Shown here in pieces: positions 35,196 to 45,818 of a stretch of DNA of 64,000 nt (position 1 is its first letter; each line of letters starts with the position of its first letter). Below the pieces are notes generated by a model. That model was given only the letters and a program-made list of their open reading frames with translations. It made no database searches and was not told the DNA's origin. A program made the position numbers and the translations under genes. The stretch is from Hypericum androsaemum. Taxonomy: Eukaryota > Streptophyta > Magnoliopsida > Malpighiales > Hypericaceae. Where the stretch lies: the NCBI GenBank assembly GCA_963995505.1, contig OZ023187.1, positions 10,689,176 through 10,753,175 of the forward strand. The letters run 5' to 3'.

Positions 35196-35618
35196 AAGTT
35201 AGACCGGAATGGCACAAGGACTCATGCTTTCTCTTACGTGCCCTTTCTCCAATAGCTCGTTAACTTGTCGCTCAAGTTCCTTTATTTCCTCAGGGTTGCT
35301 CCTATAAGCTGGTCGGTTAGGGATAGCAGCTCCTGGAATGAAGTCAATTTGATGTTTAATCCCTCGGATTGGTGGTTACCGGGGTGGTAACTCGTCGGGA
35401 AACACATCTTCAAAATCCTGCAAGAGAGAAACAACCACACTAGGAAACGTTGGCTCTAGCTTGTTAGTGATTAAAAGCACCTCTTTGTACATAAGTACGA
35501 TATTTGGCTGTTTTGCAAAACATGCTTGTTTGATATCACTAACTACCCCATATAAACTCCTTTTCCACCCCTCGGATTTCCTCTCAATGGCCATTCCTAA
35601 TTCTATTTTTTCGGCTTC
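35196..35618 (-). pseudogene. Protease-RT linker of element D, truncated
   Basis: The minus-strand frame 35594-35376 reads the linker before RT (ERKSEGWKRS, LLQDFEDVFPDELPP), and the text up to 35196 is the start of RT with a stop in place of a codon near 35200 and another after DELPPR. Homology to element A ends at 35618, equal to about position 6307 of A. The Tat-like LTR starts at the next base. Confidence 0.85.
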
Positions 35619-36091
35619 TGTTGAAGTATAAAAATAATCATGACATTGTCAATATATATTTGAGGTACCCGGTGTGGTCGCAGGGTGATCGGGTGACCGA
35701 TTGACCGGTGACCGATGTGGTCTAAAAGTGATCGGTGGGTGGTGTTGTCTCAAAGCAATCACTTCCAGTTTTGAGTTGGAAAGAGGTTGTTGATGGTATT
35801 CCCTCCATCGAGTCCGAAGATGGTCTTACTTGGTCGAAACCGGTGATGATAGACGGCTTCCAAGACCAAAGCTCCCGGTTCGGTCAGCTTCTCGCCTGCC
35901 TGGGTAATGCTCCTCAGTAAAATACTCATAACTTTCTATCTGTAGATCCAAATGAGACGATTCAAGTTTCTGTGGAAAGATAAGACGTGGATATACAACG
36001 CGTTAGTTTACAACATTTTCTGATTCGGAGCAGAACGAGGTCAAAAATGTAGTTTAACACGGATATTAGCTCTGAGTTCGAAGGTGGACGC

Positions 36092-36490
36092 CCCATCCGT
36101 GAAGTCCGAGTGGGCGTCCCATCCTTGAAGTCTGAGTGGGCGCCCCATCCTTGAAGTCCGAGTGGATGTCCTATCACCGAAGTCATCCGCGATGTCCGGG
36201 TTGTGCCCTCGAAGTTGGATGTCTGGGTGAACGCTGAGCTCTTCGGCCCGTGAGGTCGATATATCCAGGTTGGACACTTCAGTCCGTGAAGTCGATATGT
36301 CCAGGTTAGACACTTCGGTACATGAATTCGATATGTCTGGGTTGGGCACTTCGATACGTGAAGTCGATATATCTGGGTAAGGTGCCTTGATCCGTGAAGT
36401 GATATGTCCGGGTTGGACGCTTCGGCTTGTGAGGTCGATATGTCCGAGTTGGGCACCTCGACCCGCTAAGTAGGATGTCCGAGTTGGACC
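36092..36490. repeat. 26-bp and 36-bp tandem repeats in the Tat-like LTR
   Basis: GAAGTCCGAGTGGGCG-type units start at 36101, 36127 and 36153 (26 bp). From about 36231 a second unit built on GTCGATATGTCCGGGTTGG repeats every 36 bp (starts at 36255, 36291, 36327 and 36363) in seven or more degenerate copies. The right LTR (43850-44018) has only one 26-bp unit before its 36-bp units, so copy number differs between the two LTRs. Confidence 0.85.
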
Positions 36491-37258
36491 ACTCGGCCCA
36501 CTTGAAGTGGCCGTTTAAGTCTGCATTGGACTTTAAGGCAATAAGGCCCGCTTCGAGTTAAAGGTGGTAAGGCCCGCCTTTTGCTCCATGCTTGTAGGTG
36601 GGAAGATGATTACGGGTTCCAAGCGAGAAGCCTATGGTAAGAGGTCGAGTGAGAGGCCTATGATGAGAGGCCGAGCGAGAGGCCTATGGCGAGAAGCCTA
36701 CGGCAAGAGGCCGAGTGGCAAGAGGCCGAGTGAGAGGTCGAAGGCGAGAGGCCACGAAGGCAGGAGGCCAAAGGCGAGAGACCATGAAGGTAGGAGGCCG
36801 AAGGCGAGAAGCCCATTTGACCTTCGTAGGCGGGAAGGCAATTTTGGGAGTAAATCCACTTTGGTTGATGAGGCCGTTAGCTTGAGTCCGTTTTGGGATT
36901 CACTTTGGGCCTGGCGAGATGTCCTTTTTGGGGGATGTCAGACTGTAGACAAGATTTTGTATGGGGGATTCGAGAAGGACAAGTCAATCTATATTTTCCT
37001 AACTTCAGCCAAGATTCTCAATATTTGGCAAGATTTGGTAAGTTCCTCTTTAGGCCGCGATTGCTTGGTCATCGCATTTTAAAAGCTTCCTATTCGAGGA
37101 TGGGATCTGCTCATTTAAGGAAGATGGCTTGTACTGAGCTGAGAGGATCCCGTCATATTAGGAACAAATAACTTGAAGAGGATCTCTCAAGATTGAGTCT
37201 TGGAGCTGAAGGTTTTGGAGGCGGTTTAGGATTTCCTATTCTGAAGATGCGGAGGTTA

Positions 37259-40183
37259 TGTCACGACTCGAATCTGTGGTCGGTGACCGGCGCTAGACTT
37301 CAGCTCCATTAATCATAAAGAAATCTAGCCAGCCTCAAATGTATTCAGAATTTATAATAATAAGCCTTTAAATATAAAATTTAAAACTTAATAATCTTTA
37401 GTTTCATATTCCAACTTCACCAGAATATAAGCCAAGCTTTTCCTTTTTAATACATATTCATAAGTTCTTTTCCCAAGATCAAATAAAACTATGTAACTAC
37501 GGAGCTTCTAGATCAAAAAGCAAAATACAAACTGGAGACCTTGATGCAAATCCTGGAGAACAAATTGGACTTGGTACAATCATAGTAGATCTCCAAACCA
37601 ATACAACTCGTGTACGAGTTTCTGCAAAACTGGTGAGAGGGGGTGAGTATTTCGGAACACCCAGTAAACAAATAAGATATGCATCGCAATTTATTTAGCT
37701 ACTCAATGCATAACATACCTAAAACATGCATATAACTAACATGGCAAATAAATTATGCGGAGATGTACATTATTCAAAAAGTCATACTTACCAGATGACC
37801 AAATATAGCATATAATCAATCACAAAGTCACAAAAACATGAGCAAACTATGCAATTTGACACATAATTCCAATATCATATAGCAGAATTGACGAATATTC
37901 GACAAGATCTAGATAGTGTCACTCCAACCCCGACACGAGGATACCATATATCAAAGGCACCATCATCAACCAACCTCCTCGGCCAAATAGTTTTGCCCGT
38001 CGGAAGGCAACCATATCATATCACACCAACCTCATCGGCCAAATAGTTCTGCCCGCCATAGGCAACCATATCATATCAGACCAACCTCATCGGCCAAATA
38101 GTTCTGCCCGCCGTAGGCAACCATATCATACCGGACCAACCTCATCGGCCAAATAGTTCTGCCCGCCGTAGGCAACCATATCATACCAGACCAACCTCAT
38201 CGGCTAAATAGTTCTGCCCGCCGTAGGCAACCATATCATACCAGACCAACCTCATCGGCCAAATAGTTCTGCCCGCCGTAGGCAACCATATCATACCAGA
38301 CCAACCTCATCGGCTAAATAGTTTTGCCCGCCATAGGCAACCATATCATATCAGACCAACCTCATCGGCCAAATAGTTCTGCCCGCTGTAGGCAACCATA
38401 TCATATAGCGAAGCTATCTATATTATATAGTTATTCGTATCACACAAATTCATAGACTCCCAAATGAATCAAATAGGTCCAATGAACAAACCAACATCTC
38501 TAGTGCCCACTCGAGGCCAAATTAAACAAACACTTACAAATCATAATGTCACATTATAATGCTCATATGAAAAATGCACAATATGCACTAACAATACCAT
38601 ATTCAAATCATAACAAATAAATAGAGTGCGCCAAAGAAAGCACGAGTCACATATTATTTGTTTACCATTTGTGAATTTCCAAATCATTTGAAGAATTAGC
38701 TCCACAGTGTCTAACTTTCCCTTAATGATCCGATCCTCTACGATAAAAATCCTTCCCAGCTTCTCCAAGTACAACGACAACAACTTGTAGACAATTCAAT
38801 TTCAACCTGCCATAATTCACGAATCTTATAAAATTTCTCCATCCAAACTCTTCTGTGATCACAACTTATTTTTTAGTGGCCGAGTTGTTTCTTGTTCATT
38901 TCTTGTTTTCTCTCTGGATTAGCTTGCTTCACATATTTTTATATTTTAAGTTTCTCTCTATAAATAAGAAGCCGTTAATGTTACCAAATTCCTTAACCAG
39001 TTAACAAATCCATGGTGGTTAATTAATTGCACTTCAGCTTCTTATCAAAATCACTTTGCTTGCACATTTTCTTAACTCGTACATATCATTCTCGATCTTA
39101 AGTACAAATTCTAATATCAAAATAGTTAATTCTGAACATGAAAAAACTTACTGCTTCCATTTGTATTAACCAATTATCTTAATCTAAATAGGCTTAGTTA
39201 TGTCGTAAAGCTTCCCAATCCAAAACCATGGATAAGAAATAAATAATTTAGTGGCCAATTTTCTCCTGTTAACGTTTTCTTCATACCCTTCTTTCCATTG
39301 GGTTCTTTTATATATTCTATTTATTTAAAATTGTGTCCAAGAACAACCTCTTAGTAATTCCAACTTTTATAAGCGATTAGTTTAATCATACCTACAATTA
39401 CTATTTACTTGCAAACTAATTCTTATCAAACATATCTTTGCCTCTTATTATTCTTGCTCAAGAACAAATATTTTACAATAGAAAATATACCTTGGTAAAC
39501 TTTTTCTCTTTTCTCTCTGTCAGCTCTTTGTTCGTTGTTCTTCTCTCCCTCTTTTTGGGTTGCTTTTCTTTCTATCTTAGTTTTAAGGCTTTCAATTATT
39601 TTTTCTGTTTTGGTGGGTGTAGTTCCTACACCGTTAATCTCATGAGCAATCTAATTTTATATGGGATTTATGTTTTCGTGGCCATCCTCAATAGTTGCCA
39701 CGTTTGTATCCTCTCCTTTTATTTTACTCCTCTCTCCTCTCTTTTTTCCTGTCCTTGCTTAATTTTTTTTTCTCTTTTCTTGTCTACAGCTTCCGTGAAA
39801 AGTTAATAATAATCTCTTTTGACCCATCAACCTTGTTCTGATCTTTTCACCTCTTCACATTTACATTATTTAACTTTTACTTTGTGGCACTTCTATCATA
39901 CAGCCACGTTTTCCTTTTTTTTTTGTGTGCTTATCTTATTTTATTAACTTACTCCTTATCTATTAAAAAGGTTGAAAACTTACAGAATTTTTAATCTTGT
40001 CACTTCTTGATATTTAATATCTCAAATTTATTTCGTACCAAATTATACCGAGCTACATTTTTAGAACACCTTGATGACCAACTTGTATTGCTATTTTGCA
40101 ACGTAGCGTATTAATAATTTATCAAACACTTAGTATACTTAATTACATCCAACTAAGTTTAACTCGCATGGTCGGATATTATA
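37259..40183 (-). mobile_element. Solo LTR nested in the Tat-like left LTR
   Basis: On the + strand it starts TGTCACGACTCGAATC and ends GGTCGGATATTATA. Read on the minus strand this is an LTR beginning TATAATATCCGACC (probably TGTAATATCCGACC with a changed second base) and ending GAGTCGTGACA, a type common in plant gypsy elements. The flanks are GGTTA (37254-37258) and GGTAA (40184-40188), a 5-bp duplication with one change. A minus-strand TTATTTATAGAG block near 38954-38970 is a likely promoter. No internal region or second LTR is present. Small AT-rich frames such as 39438-39806 have no support. Confidence 0.65.
37968..38405. repeat. 55-bp tandem repeat, about 8 copies
   Basis: Units of the form ACCAACCTCATCGGCCAAAT plus AGTTCTGCCCGCCGTAGGC and CATATCAT repeat with starts of the GGC(C/T)AAATAG word at 37981, 38037, 38092, 38147, 38202, 38257, 38312 and 38367. 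The spacing is 55 bp, except the first interval of 56. It lies in the nested solo LTR, in the part that would be R or U5 on the minus strand. Confidence 0.93.
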
Positions 40184-40201
40184 GGTAAGGTCAAGGCACT
40201 C

Positions 40202-40208
40202 TATATAA
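40202..40208 (+). promoter_or_regulatory. TATA box of the Tat-like LTR
   Basis: TATATAA in CACTCTATATAAGGAGGG, about 190 bp before the LTR end. The following ACAACACAACACACAACTAC stretch is typical of a short transcribed R-U5. Confidence 0.7.
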
Positions 40209-40404
40209 GGAGGGCTCGGGCGAGAGAACGGACATCAACAACACAACACACAACTACTCTTTACTATCTTGTTGCTTTTCCTTTCCTTAGCCCGTAGTCC
40301 GTAGTTCGTAGCTTAGCCTAGCCTAGCGTAGTTAGACCGACCTTGGGACGACCACTCCGGATTCGTCTCGGGTTACTTGTTCACTTATTCCTGCAACATA
40401 TTTT

Positions 40405-40422
40405 TGGCACGCTCGGTTGGAT
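40405..40422 (+). other. Primer binding site of the Tat-like element
   Basis: TGGCACGCTCGGTTGGAT begins six bases after the CAACA end of the LTR. It resembles the TGGCACGCCCGGTGGG type seen in Tat-group elements. I do not assign the tRNA. Confidence 0.6.
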
Positions 40423-40466
40423 TAAGGAGGGCGTCTGAGAAGGCGGTCTAACCTTTACTGACCAAA

Positions 40467-41996
40467 ATGACCAATTACTTTGTTGCTCAGTTTCCTTACG
40501 AGGAGTCGATACCTTTCGTTTCCCAGTCGTATGCATGGAGGTGGGATTTATCTACCTCAACTTTCTCAAAAGAGCCGGCTAAGACAAATATCACCCCGAT
40601 GGAGTTCTATACGCCCATCATCCCAATGGAGACATATGTCGCTTTTCGTGCTTGAAAGCTCTACGAGGAGTCTTGTAAGCACTATGAGACACCCTCACGT
40701 ATGGTCATCAATCAACACCAAGGGATGAGCGTATCTATCAGACCAGCTGTACCCATCCAACTAGCCTTCAGACAACCATGGACCTATCATATGCCTTGCA
40801 CCATGGCGTTGCCAACTCCAGACGTGTTTATTTATTGTCCACAACAAGGAACCCCTACGAGTCCCCCACATCAAACAACTTCTTACTTGGAGATGGGGAC
40901 ACAAGGAGTGAACAACTCGGGACACTACGAGACTGCAAGGACGGGGGCTATCAATCTCCAAGTGGAATCGAGCTGGTACCAACCAGCTCTGACCCAAGAT
41001 TGGTCATATCCATCTAGGGTCTCGGTCGACCAAAGGTCTTTCAAAAGGAGGGATGTTTGCACGTATTCTTTGTTCAACTCAAGGATTTCCAATCCTACCC
41101 AGACCCCCCAAGTCATGCATCAAGCGCGGATGGACTTAGATGACGAGGATAACTGCCATCCCATCAATCGACAAGAAGAGCTCGATGAGGATGATGAGCT
41201 TGATGTGGATGATGTCAATCAACAAGTCGAGCTCGATGAGGATGACATCAACCGACAAGAAGAGCTCAATGAGGATGATGTCAACCGACAAGAAGAGCTT
41301 GATGAGGATGACGAGGTCAATAAGGACAACGTCAAACGACAAGAAGAGCTCGATGAGGATGATTAGCTCGATAAGGATGATGTCAACCGATAAGAAGAGC
41401 TTGATGAGGTCGAGGTCAACCAGTAAGGAGAGCTCGATGAGGACGATGTCAACCGATAAGAAGAGCTCGCTGAGGATGACATCAACCTAGAAGAAGAGCT
41501 CGATGAAGACAACGTCAACCAAAATGAAGATCTCGATGAGGACGAAGTCAACTGTCAGCTGACATTGGGATCTACCCGACGACAAAGGATGGAAGGGCAA
41601 CCCTTATCTTCCCAATCCGAGGACTTCGTCCCGCATCAATTTTTGGAGGATCAGTCATCGATGGATCCTCACCGTATTGCTCATGTCGCCATGGTTGGCT
41701 TCAACCAAAGCCAAAAAAGAAGCCCCAAGCAAGAGAAGGCCAATCATAGGACCCGAAGGGCAAGACTCGGGGGGCAAGAAAGGCCACCGATAATGGCATC
41801 CCAAAAGCTTGGAAGTCATTTCGTCCAAGGCGAACCGATGGTCCTAAGCGAGGGAAAGGCGACCTTAAGACCCGGGAGGCAAAACTCAGGGGGCAAGGAC
41901 GACCACCTTATTGCGGTATACCAAAAACTCAGAAGTTCTACCCTTCGAGGGAAGTCAACAAGATGTGGATACTCCGTCATTCCCGTACCAAGGTAG
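40467..41996 (+). pseudogene. gag-like remnant of the Tat-like element
   Basis: One frame carries an ATG at 40467 (MTNYFVAQFPYEES), a TGA at 40653-40655, an open stretch 40701-41366, then stops at 41364, 41391, 41424 and 41457, and another open stretch to 41996. The middle encodes an 11-residue acidic repeat (EELDEDDVNRQ). I recognise no standard gag domain or zinc knuckle. The assignment to gag rests on position between the PBS and the protease-region remnant. An insertion-derived host gene is not likely, since there is no start-to-stop frame. Confidence 0.55.
41163..41553 (+). repeat. 33-bp coding minisatellite (acidic repeat)
   Basis: About eleven copies of a 33-bp unit of the type GTCAACCGACAAGAAGAGCT plus CGATGAGGATGAT. 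Three successive copies have TAA where the others have CAA (41391, 41424, 41457), exactly 33 bp apart. Unit length is kept a multiple of three throughout, which suggests it expanded while the frame was still used. Confidence 0.9.
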
Positions 41997-42349
41997 ACCT
42001 TCAAGACGGGTCTAACCCACATTGATACTCTTTCAACAGACTTAGAGATAAGAGGATCACCTTTGATCTACCAACGCGAGACGTCCTGACTAAGACCCAG
42101 AGATGTCGCCTTTAGAGGAAGGTCCAGAAACAAAAGCAAGCCATCAAGGACCTAGAAAGGCAACTCGTAGAGCATAGGGTCTAGTTGGAAAAACAAAAGG
42201 TGCTCCTAGCTCACCCACGAGTTGAACACCGATCAACCCAGACCCGAGGTCGGGCCAAGAAGGTTGAAGCCTCTAAGACAATCAAGGGAAAGGATCTCAA
42301 GCACATCAAGGAGGTTTGGCCAAAGGCACCCAAAAACTGACACAATAAG
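41997..42349. other. Decayed internal sequence of the Tat-like element
   Basis: No open frame of useful length. The text still reads in pieces as charged, coiled-coil-like coding sequence in the gag-protease interval (for example KQKQAIKDLERQLVEH in a broken frame), so it is most likely part of the same broken polyprotein. Confidence 0.4.
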
Positions 42350-43117
42350 TTGATCCAGGAGTGGGTACCTAAAGCAAGAAGCGAGATCCATTCCAGGGAA
42401 AGTAACCTTCATGAGGGCAAGGACGATTGGAAGGAAAAAGATGTCTCGGTCAATTTTGACATTGGTTATGTTAAGTTTGGAGACTTCCCAGACAAGGTGT
42501 TGTTCCACAAGTTGTTCACCCTCCCGGCCATCTTTAGGCTGAAACTCAACCAACCCAGTCTTCAGAAGGGGGACATGAGTGAGGAAGATACACCTGAGCC
42601 ACAGATAGGAGAGATGTCATATATCGTTCCCATTGTGGAAGCCTTCAATGGCGACGTCACCATTGTGAGGCCAACCCAAAGAATAGGCGGACGCAAAAAA
42701 CCTCTTTGCATCACGGTTCACATGCTTGGGGAGCCGATCAAGAGAGTACCAATGGATGGCATGGGTGTGGCGAACACCTTTCATCAGTTGCTCCTCAGGA
42801 ATCGCAATAAGGAAAAAGAGGATGTCAGCCCGACTGGCATGGTCATGACCAACCTTAACAGGAAGAGGCGAGACTTGATCTACTCTAGTCCGGTAATCCC
42901 ATCTTCCATCCACCAATGTCCAATCCGGTGGAATTTAGATGGAAAGGTGGAGATTATGATGGCTGATGCATGTCTATTCATCCCGGCCATATGCTACATA
43001 GAGGCGGCCTTCAACGACGGAACCATAATACCAATAAATATGGTCTATAGCTACGTAGATGGCTGGTTTGCTTGGTGTGCTAGTTTGATCAAGCAGAATG
43101 TCCTTTCAACCCAATGA
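42350..43117 (+). pseudogene. Protease-region remnant of the Tat-like element
   Basis: An open frame of 255 codons. Residues around 105-190 (KPLCITVHMLGEPIKRVPMD, PTGMVMTNL, IPSSIHQCPIRWNLDGKVEI) resemble the retropepsin region of Tat-group gypsy polyproteins, where a DGG or DNG active site would follow KVLI/RMLV. Here the position reads VPMDGMG, so the catalytic pattern is altered, and the part that would hold the second half of the protease core is shortened. It ends at 43117 without RT. The next 250 bp to the right LTR show nothing coding. It could also be another conserved gag-pro segment; my recognition is by family text only. Confidence 0.5.
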
Positions 43118-43370
43118 CCGATTAGTGCCACACCCAGAGGGCAAGTACTCCCTATTACTTTTCGGGAATAAAGCAATAGGCGAAGTGACAAGATGATTAG
43201 AGGTTTGCACCTTATCACCTTACAACTCGGCCAGGTATGTCATCAGGACAGCGGCCTAGACCTCTTTGAGCTGCTCATCTTCATTCCGTTTCAAGTTAGC
43301 TGGCGGGTGCCAAGTCGGAGATGAAGGACTACGTCAACACTTCTCGCTTGACCGTTCCGAAGTGTTAACG

Positions 43371-43382
43371 TGCGGGGGGCAT
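43371..43382 (+). other. Polypurine-like tract before the right Tat-like LTR
   Basis: TGCGGGGGGCAT stands directly before the TGTTGAGG start of the right LTR. A G-rich tract of this kind is usual in Tat-group elements, and it fixes the LTR boundary. Confidence 0.65.
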
Positions 43383-44018
43383 TGTTGAGGTATAAAAATA
43401 ATCTCGACATTGTCAATATATTTTGAGGTACCCGGCGTGGTTGCAAGGTGATCGGGTGACCGATTGACCGGTGACCGATGTGGTCTGAAAGTGATTGGTG
43501 GGTGGTGTTGTCTCAAAGCAATCACTTCCGGTTTTGAGTTGGAAAGAGGTTGTCGATGGTCTTCCCTCCATCGAGTCCGAAGATGGTCTTACTTGGTTGA
43601 AACCAGTGATGATAGACGGCTTCCAAGACCAAAGCTCCCAGTTCGGTCAGCTTCTCGCCTGCCTGGGTAACGCTCCTCAGTAAAATAATCAGAACTTTCT
43701 ATCTGTAGATCAAAATGAGACTATTGAAGTTTTTATGCAAAGCTAAGACGTGGATATACAACTCTTTAGTTTACAACATTTTCTGATTCGGAACAGAAGG
43801 AGGCCAAAAATATAGTTTAACACGGATATTTGCTCTGAGTTCGAAGGTGGATGCCCCATCCTTGAAGTTCGAGTGGATGTCCTATCTCCGAAGTCATCCA
43901 GGATGTCTGGGTTATGCCCTCGAAGTTGGATGTCTGGGTGAACGCTGAGCTCTTCGACCCGTGAGGTCGATATGTCTGGGTTGGAAACTTCAGTCCGTGA
44001 AGTCGATATGTCCGGGAT
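43383..44018 (+). repeat. Right LTR of the Tat-like element, cut by element B
   Basis: 636 bp equivalent to the first part of the left LTR, ending in the 36-bp repeat zone with GATATGTCCGGGAT. Element B starts at the next base. The rest of this LTR is not found in the window. Confidence 0.85.
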
Positions 44019-44823
44019 TGATGTGAGCAAGCCTACGGATGCACCAACTATCAAGCTTGTAGACTCGAAGCAAGTTCAAGTTCCAATTGGGCCAATGACA
44101 AGAGCAAGAGCTAGGAAGTTGCAATCTGATTTCAATGGACTAATGCATGAAGTTTGGGCTCAAGCAAGTTCGTGGAGGACCAAGGACGTCCAAGAAACCC
44201 AAGGGAGGCCCATGCACGTTTTGGAGGCTGAATGGGAAGCTTGACATGCACGAAAGCTTCTAGATGCATGCGCACATGGAGAATCAAGAAGAATCAGCCT
44301 ATTTAGGCCATGCATCTAATTGTTTTGGACGTGCAACTAGTAGCTATTCTATTAGATATTATTTGCTTATATTATTCCTTGTTTAGTTGCATAAGTTCGG
44401 CCAGAATCTCCTTAGAATAGGAAAGAGAGTTTTGGCCAGCCTTTGAATTCCTTTTAAGGAGTTAGCTTGTTTAGGAATATTTTGGTACTTTGGGAGCCTA
44501 TATAAAGAGGACTCCTAGCAATAAAACGGACACACACAATTCGGAAATACTTAGCATTGGCTAGTTGAGAGTTTGATACTCGTTTGTTCTTGCTTAGGCT
44601 GGTGAGTCGTCTTGGCTAGAATTTATCCTTCACTTATCAAGCGGATATTCCATCCCCGCTTGTGGCGTGATACGACCTTAGGTCAAGGTTCAGAAGCCCT
44701 TGCAGCGGGTTGAGGTACAAATTCGTGCCTTAGTTCATGTAAGTTCTTGTGAGTTGTGATCTGTTCCATTCTAAAGTAACAAACGGTCCGAGTTGTGAAT
44801 CTTTTCCGCGGAGATTCATATCA
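44019..44823 (+). repeat. 5' LTR of element B
   Basis: 805 bp from TGATGTGAGCAAGCC to GAGATTCATATCA. The TATA box TATATAAA is at 44499-44506 in the same GGAGCCTATATAAAGAGGACTCC context as element A. The first 226 bp hold the U3-encoded integrase tail (VPIGPMTRARARKLQSDFNG) up to the TGA at 44242-44244. The open frame starts upstream at 43972 only because the Tat-like LTR happens to be open there. Confidence 0.93.
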
Positions 44824-44825
44824 GT

Positions 44826-44837
44826 TGGTATCAGAGC
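44826..44837 (+). other. Primer binding site of element B (tRNA-iMet)
   Basis: TGGTATCAGAGC, two bases (GT) after the LTR end. Confidence 0.95.
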
Positions 44838-45473
44838 TTAGCTTGTTACTTTAGTTCATTATCCTTGTTATTTTTGTTCTTGTTGGTTCGTTTTGTTGCT
44901 TGTTATTTTTTTGTTCTTGTTGGTTCGTTTTCTCTCCTCGCTGTTTGAGAGAAAAGAGAGGAAAACAAATGAGTGAAGCAAGAAAAGAAAGAAAAGAAAA
45001 GAAAAAAAAAGAAAAGAAAAGAAAAGAAAAGAAAAGAAAAGAAAAGAAAAAAAGGAAAGAAAAGAAAAAGAAAAAGAAAAAGGAAGCCGCAAGCTAAAGA
45101 GGAAGCAAGCTAAATTGGAAGTCTCAAGCTAAAGAGGAAGCAAATCCGAGGGAAGCTAGCAAACTAAGGAGGCGCAACAGCTGATCAAGAAAGGGGACGA
45201 GCAAGACTAAAAGAAAGACCAAAGAGGAACTTTAACATTCTGTTTGTTAAAGCGTGAAGCTCAAGCAAGGCCGTTCTAGCCTTAGTAAGAACATACAAGT
45301 ATCACGAGAGGAAAAAGGCAAGAGTGTGCGAGTACCTTAGAGAGAAAAGCCAAATATTTGAGTGCAAACACGAGAGAACTTGAGTGCACCATACATTGAG
45401 AGTATACACGTAAGGGAGTGAGCTTGTGAGGCCATATTTTTTTTTATTACTAACCAATTTTCTTGCAGTAAAC
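44838..45473 (+). other. Leader of element B with purine microsatellite and candidate intron
   Basis: It has a long AAAAG run at about 44980-45085, longer than in element A, and the satellite-like word GGAAAAAGGCAAGAG near 45309-45323. A donor-like TTAGTAAGAAC at 45285 and an acceptor-like ACTAACC...TTTTCTTGCAG ending at 45468 frame 184 bp before the ATG at 45474, as in element A. The rest (about 45090-45240) is purine-rich leader with no frame. Confidence 0.75.
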
Positions 45474-45818
45474 ATGTCGCATGAAGGTCAAACTATGGAA
45501 AACATAGACCTTAAGTTATTAGTGGATGCCTTGGCCGGGAAGCTCGAGCGGATGGTGCAAGCTCAGATGGAGCCTTTGCAACTACGCGTGGATGCCGTGG
45601 AGAATTCTCGTGACAACCCCCAAACGCGAGGCGAACTCCAAAGGCGTAGGAGAGGAGTACCTATTGGAGAATCGAGTGGAGCTGATTCTGAGTCGGAAGA
45701 AGGCGTAGGCAAAAAAAGGCAATATAAGGTAAGAAAAGGAAAGGAAGGGAAAGAAAAAGCAAGAAAAAGTCAAGAAAAGGCAAGAAATTGCAAGGTAGTG
45801 CAAGGAAAGGCAAGATAA
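45474..45818 (+). pseudogene. Start of element B gag fused in frame to satellite
   Basis: The start MSHEGQTMENIDLKLLVDAL matches the start of element A gag (MSHEGEE...DIKLLTEAL). An upstream in-frame ATG at 45426 is less likely to be used, because the acceptor-like site lies between. After an acidic segment (SGADSESEEG, about codon 76) the sequence turns into satellite at 45707, and the frame stays open for about 37 more codons of Lys/Arg-rich text (KKRQYKVRKGKEGKEKARKS) until the stop at 45818. Everything from the gag domain proper onwards is missing. The chimeric frame is a result of the low stop frequency in the satellite; I do not claim it makes a protein. Confidence 0.8.

Larger units (their letters stand above)
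32090..35618 (-). mobile_element. CRM-like Ty3/gypsy element D, 5' half missing
   Basis: Reads on the minus strand: from right to left a pre-RT linker, RT, RNase H and integrase, then a polypurine tract and the 3' LTR. It is related to element A but clearly diverged. Gag, protease, PBS and 5' LTR are absent because the Tat-like element starts at 35619, in the middle of the linker. Several single-base deletions and stop codons show it is dead. Its outer LTR end joins the satellite exactly, so D probably inserted into the satellite; the second target-site copy is not in the window. Confidence 0.93.
35619..40398 (+). repeat. Left LTR of the Tat-like element, holding a nested solo LTR
   Basis: 4,780 bp as it stands; without the nested 37259-40183 segment and one target copy it would be about 1.85 kb. 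The 5' part holds 26-bp and 36-bp tandem repeats and a GAGGCC-rich block (about 36600-36830). The TATA box at 40202-40208 sets the end of U3. The 164-codon minus-strand frame at 35962-36456 and the 172-codon plus-strand frame at 36564-37082 come from these minisatellites, not from genes. Confidence 0.8.
35619..44018 (+). mobile_element. Tat/Retand-like non-autonomous LTR element, nested
   Basis: Two LTR copies start with TGTTGA(A/G)GTATAAAAATAATC at 35619 and 43383. The left LTR ends CTGCAACA at 40398, so the termini are TGTTG/CAACA. A PBS-like TGGCACGCTCGGTTGGA follows, and a G-rich tract precedes the right LTR. The internal region is only 3.0 kb and codes gag-like and protease-region remnants, with no RT or integrase: a non-autonomous, decayed element. 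It sits inside element D. The right LTR is cut after 636 bp by element B. By eye the first about 230 bp of the two LTRs differ by some 6%, so it is much older than element A. The family assignment rests on the PBS type and protease-region text and is moderate. Confidence 0.8.
44019..45706 (+). mobile_element. CRM-like Ty3/gypsy element B, only the 5' end
   Basis: A complete 805-bp 5' LTR, initiator-Met PBS, about 640-bp leader and the first 78 codons of gag, then satellite. It inserted into the right LTR of the Tat-like element, with a clean TGATGT start at 44019. It is a different family from A and D (LTRs related but strongly diverged) with the same layout. Protease, pol and 3' LTR are absent from the window. 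Confidence 0.9.

Noticed and set aside
35962..36456. 164-codon minus-strand frame with a periodic PDI(S/Y) text
   Set aside because: It is made by the 36-bp tandem repeat in the LTR.
36564..37082. 172-codon plus-strand frame rich in Arg and Gly
   Set aside because: It is made by the GAGGCC-type minisatellite in the Tat-like LTR, and has no homolog-like text.
39438..39806. 122-codon frame with apparent membrane segments
   Set aside because: It lies in AT- and T-rich sequence of the nested solo LTR, with no conserved features.
43972..44018. Start of the 90-codon frame 43972-44244 as a real gene start
   Set aside because: The ATG lies in the Tat-like LTR; only the part from 44019 is meaningful, as the LTR-encoded integrase tail.
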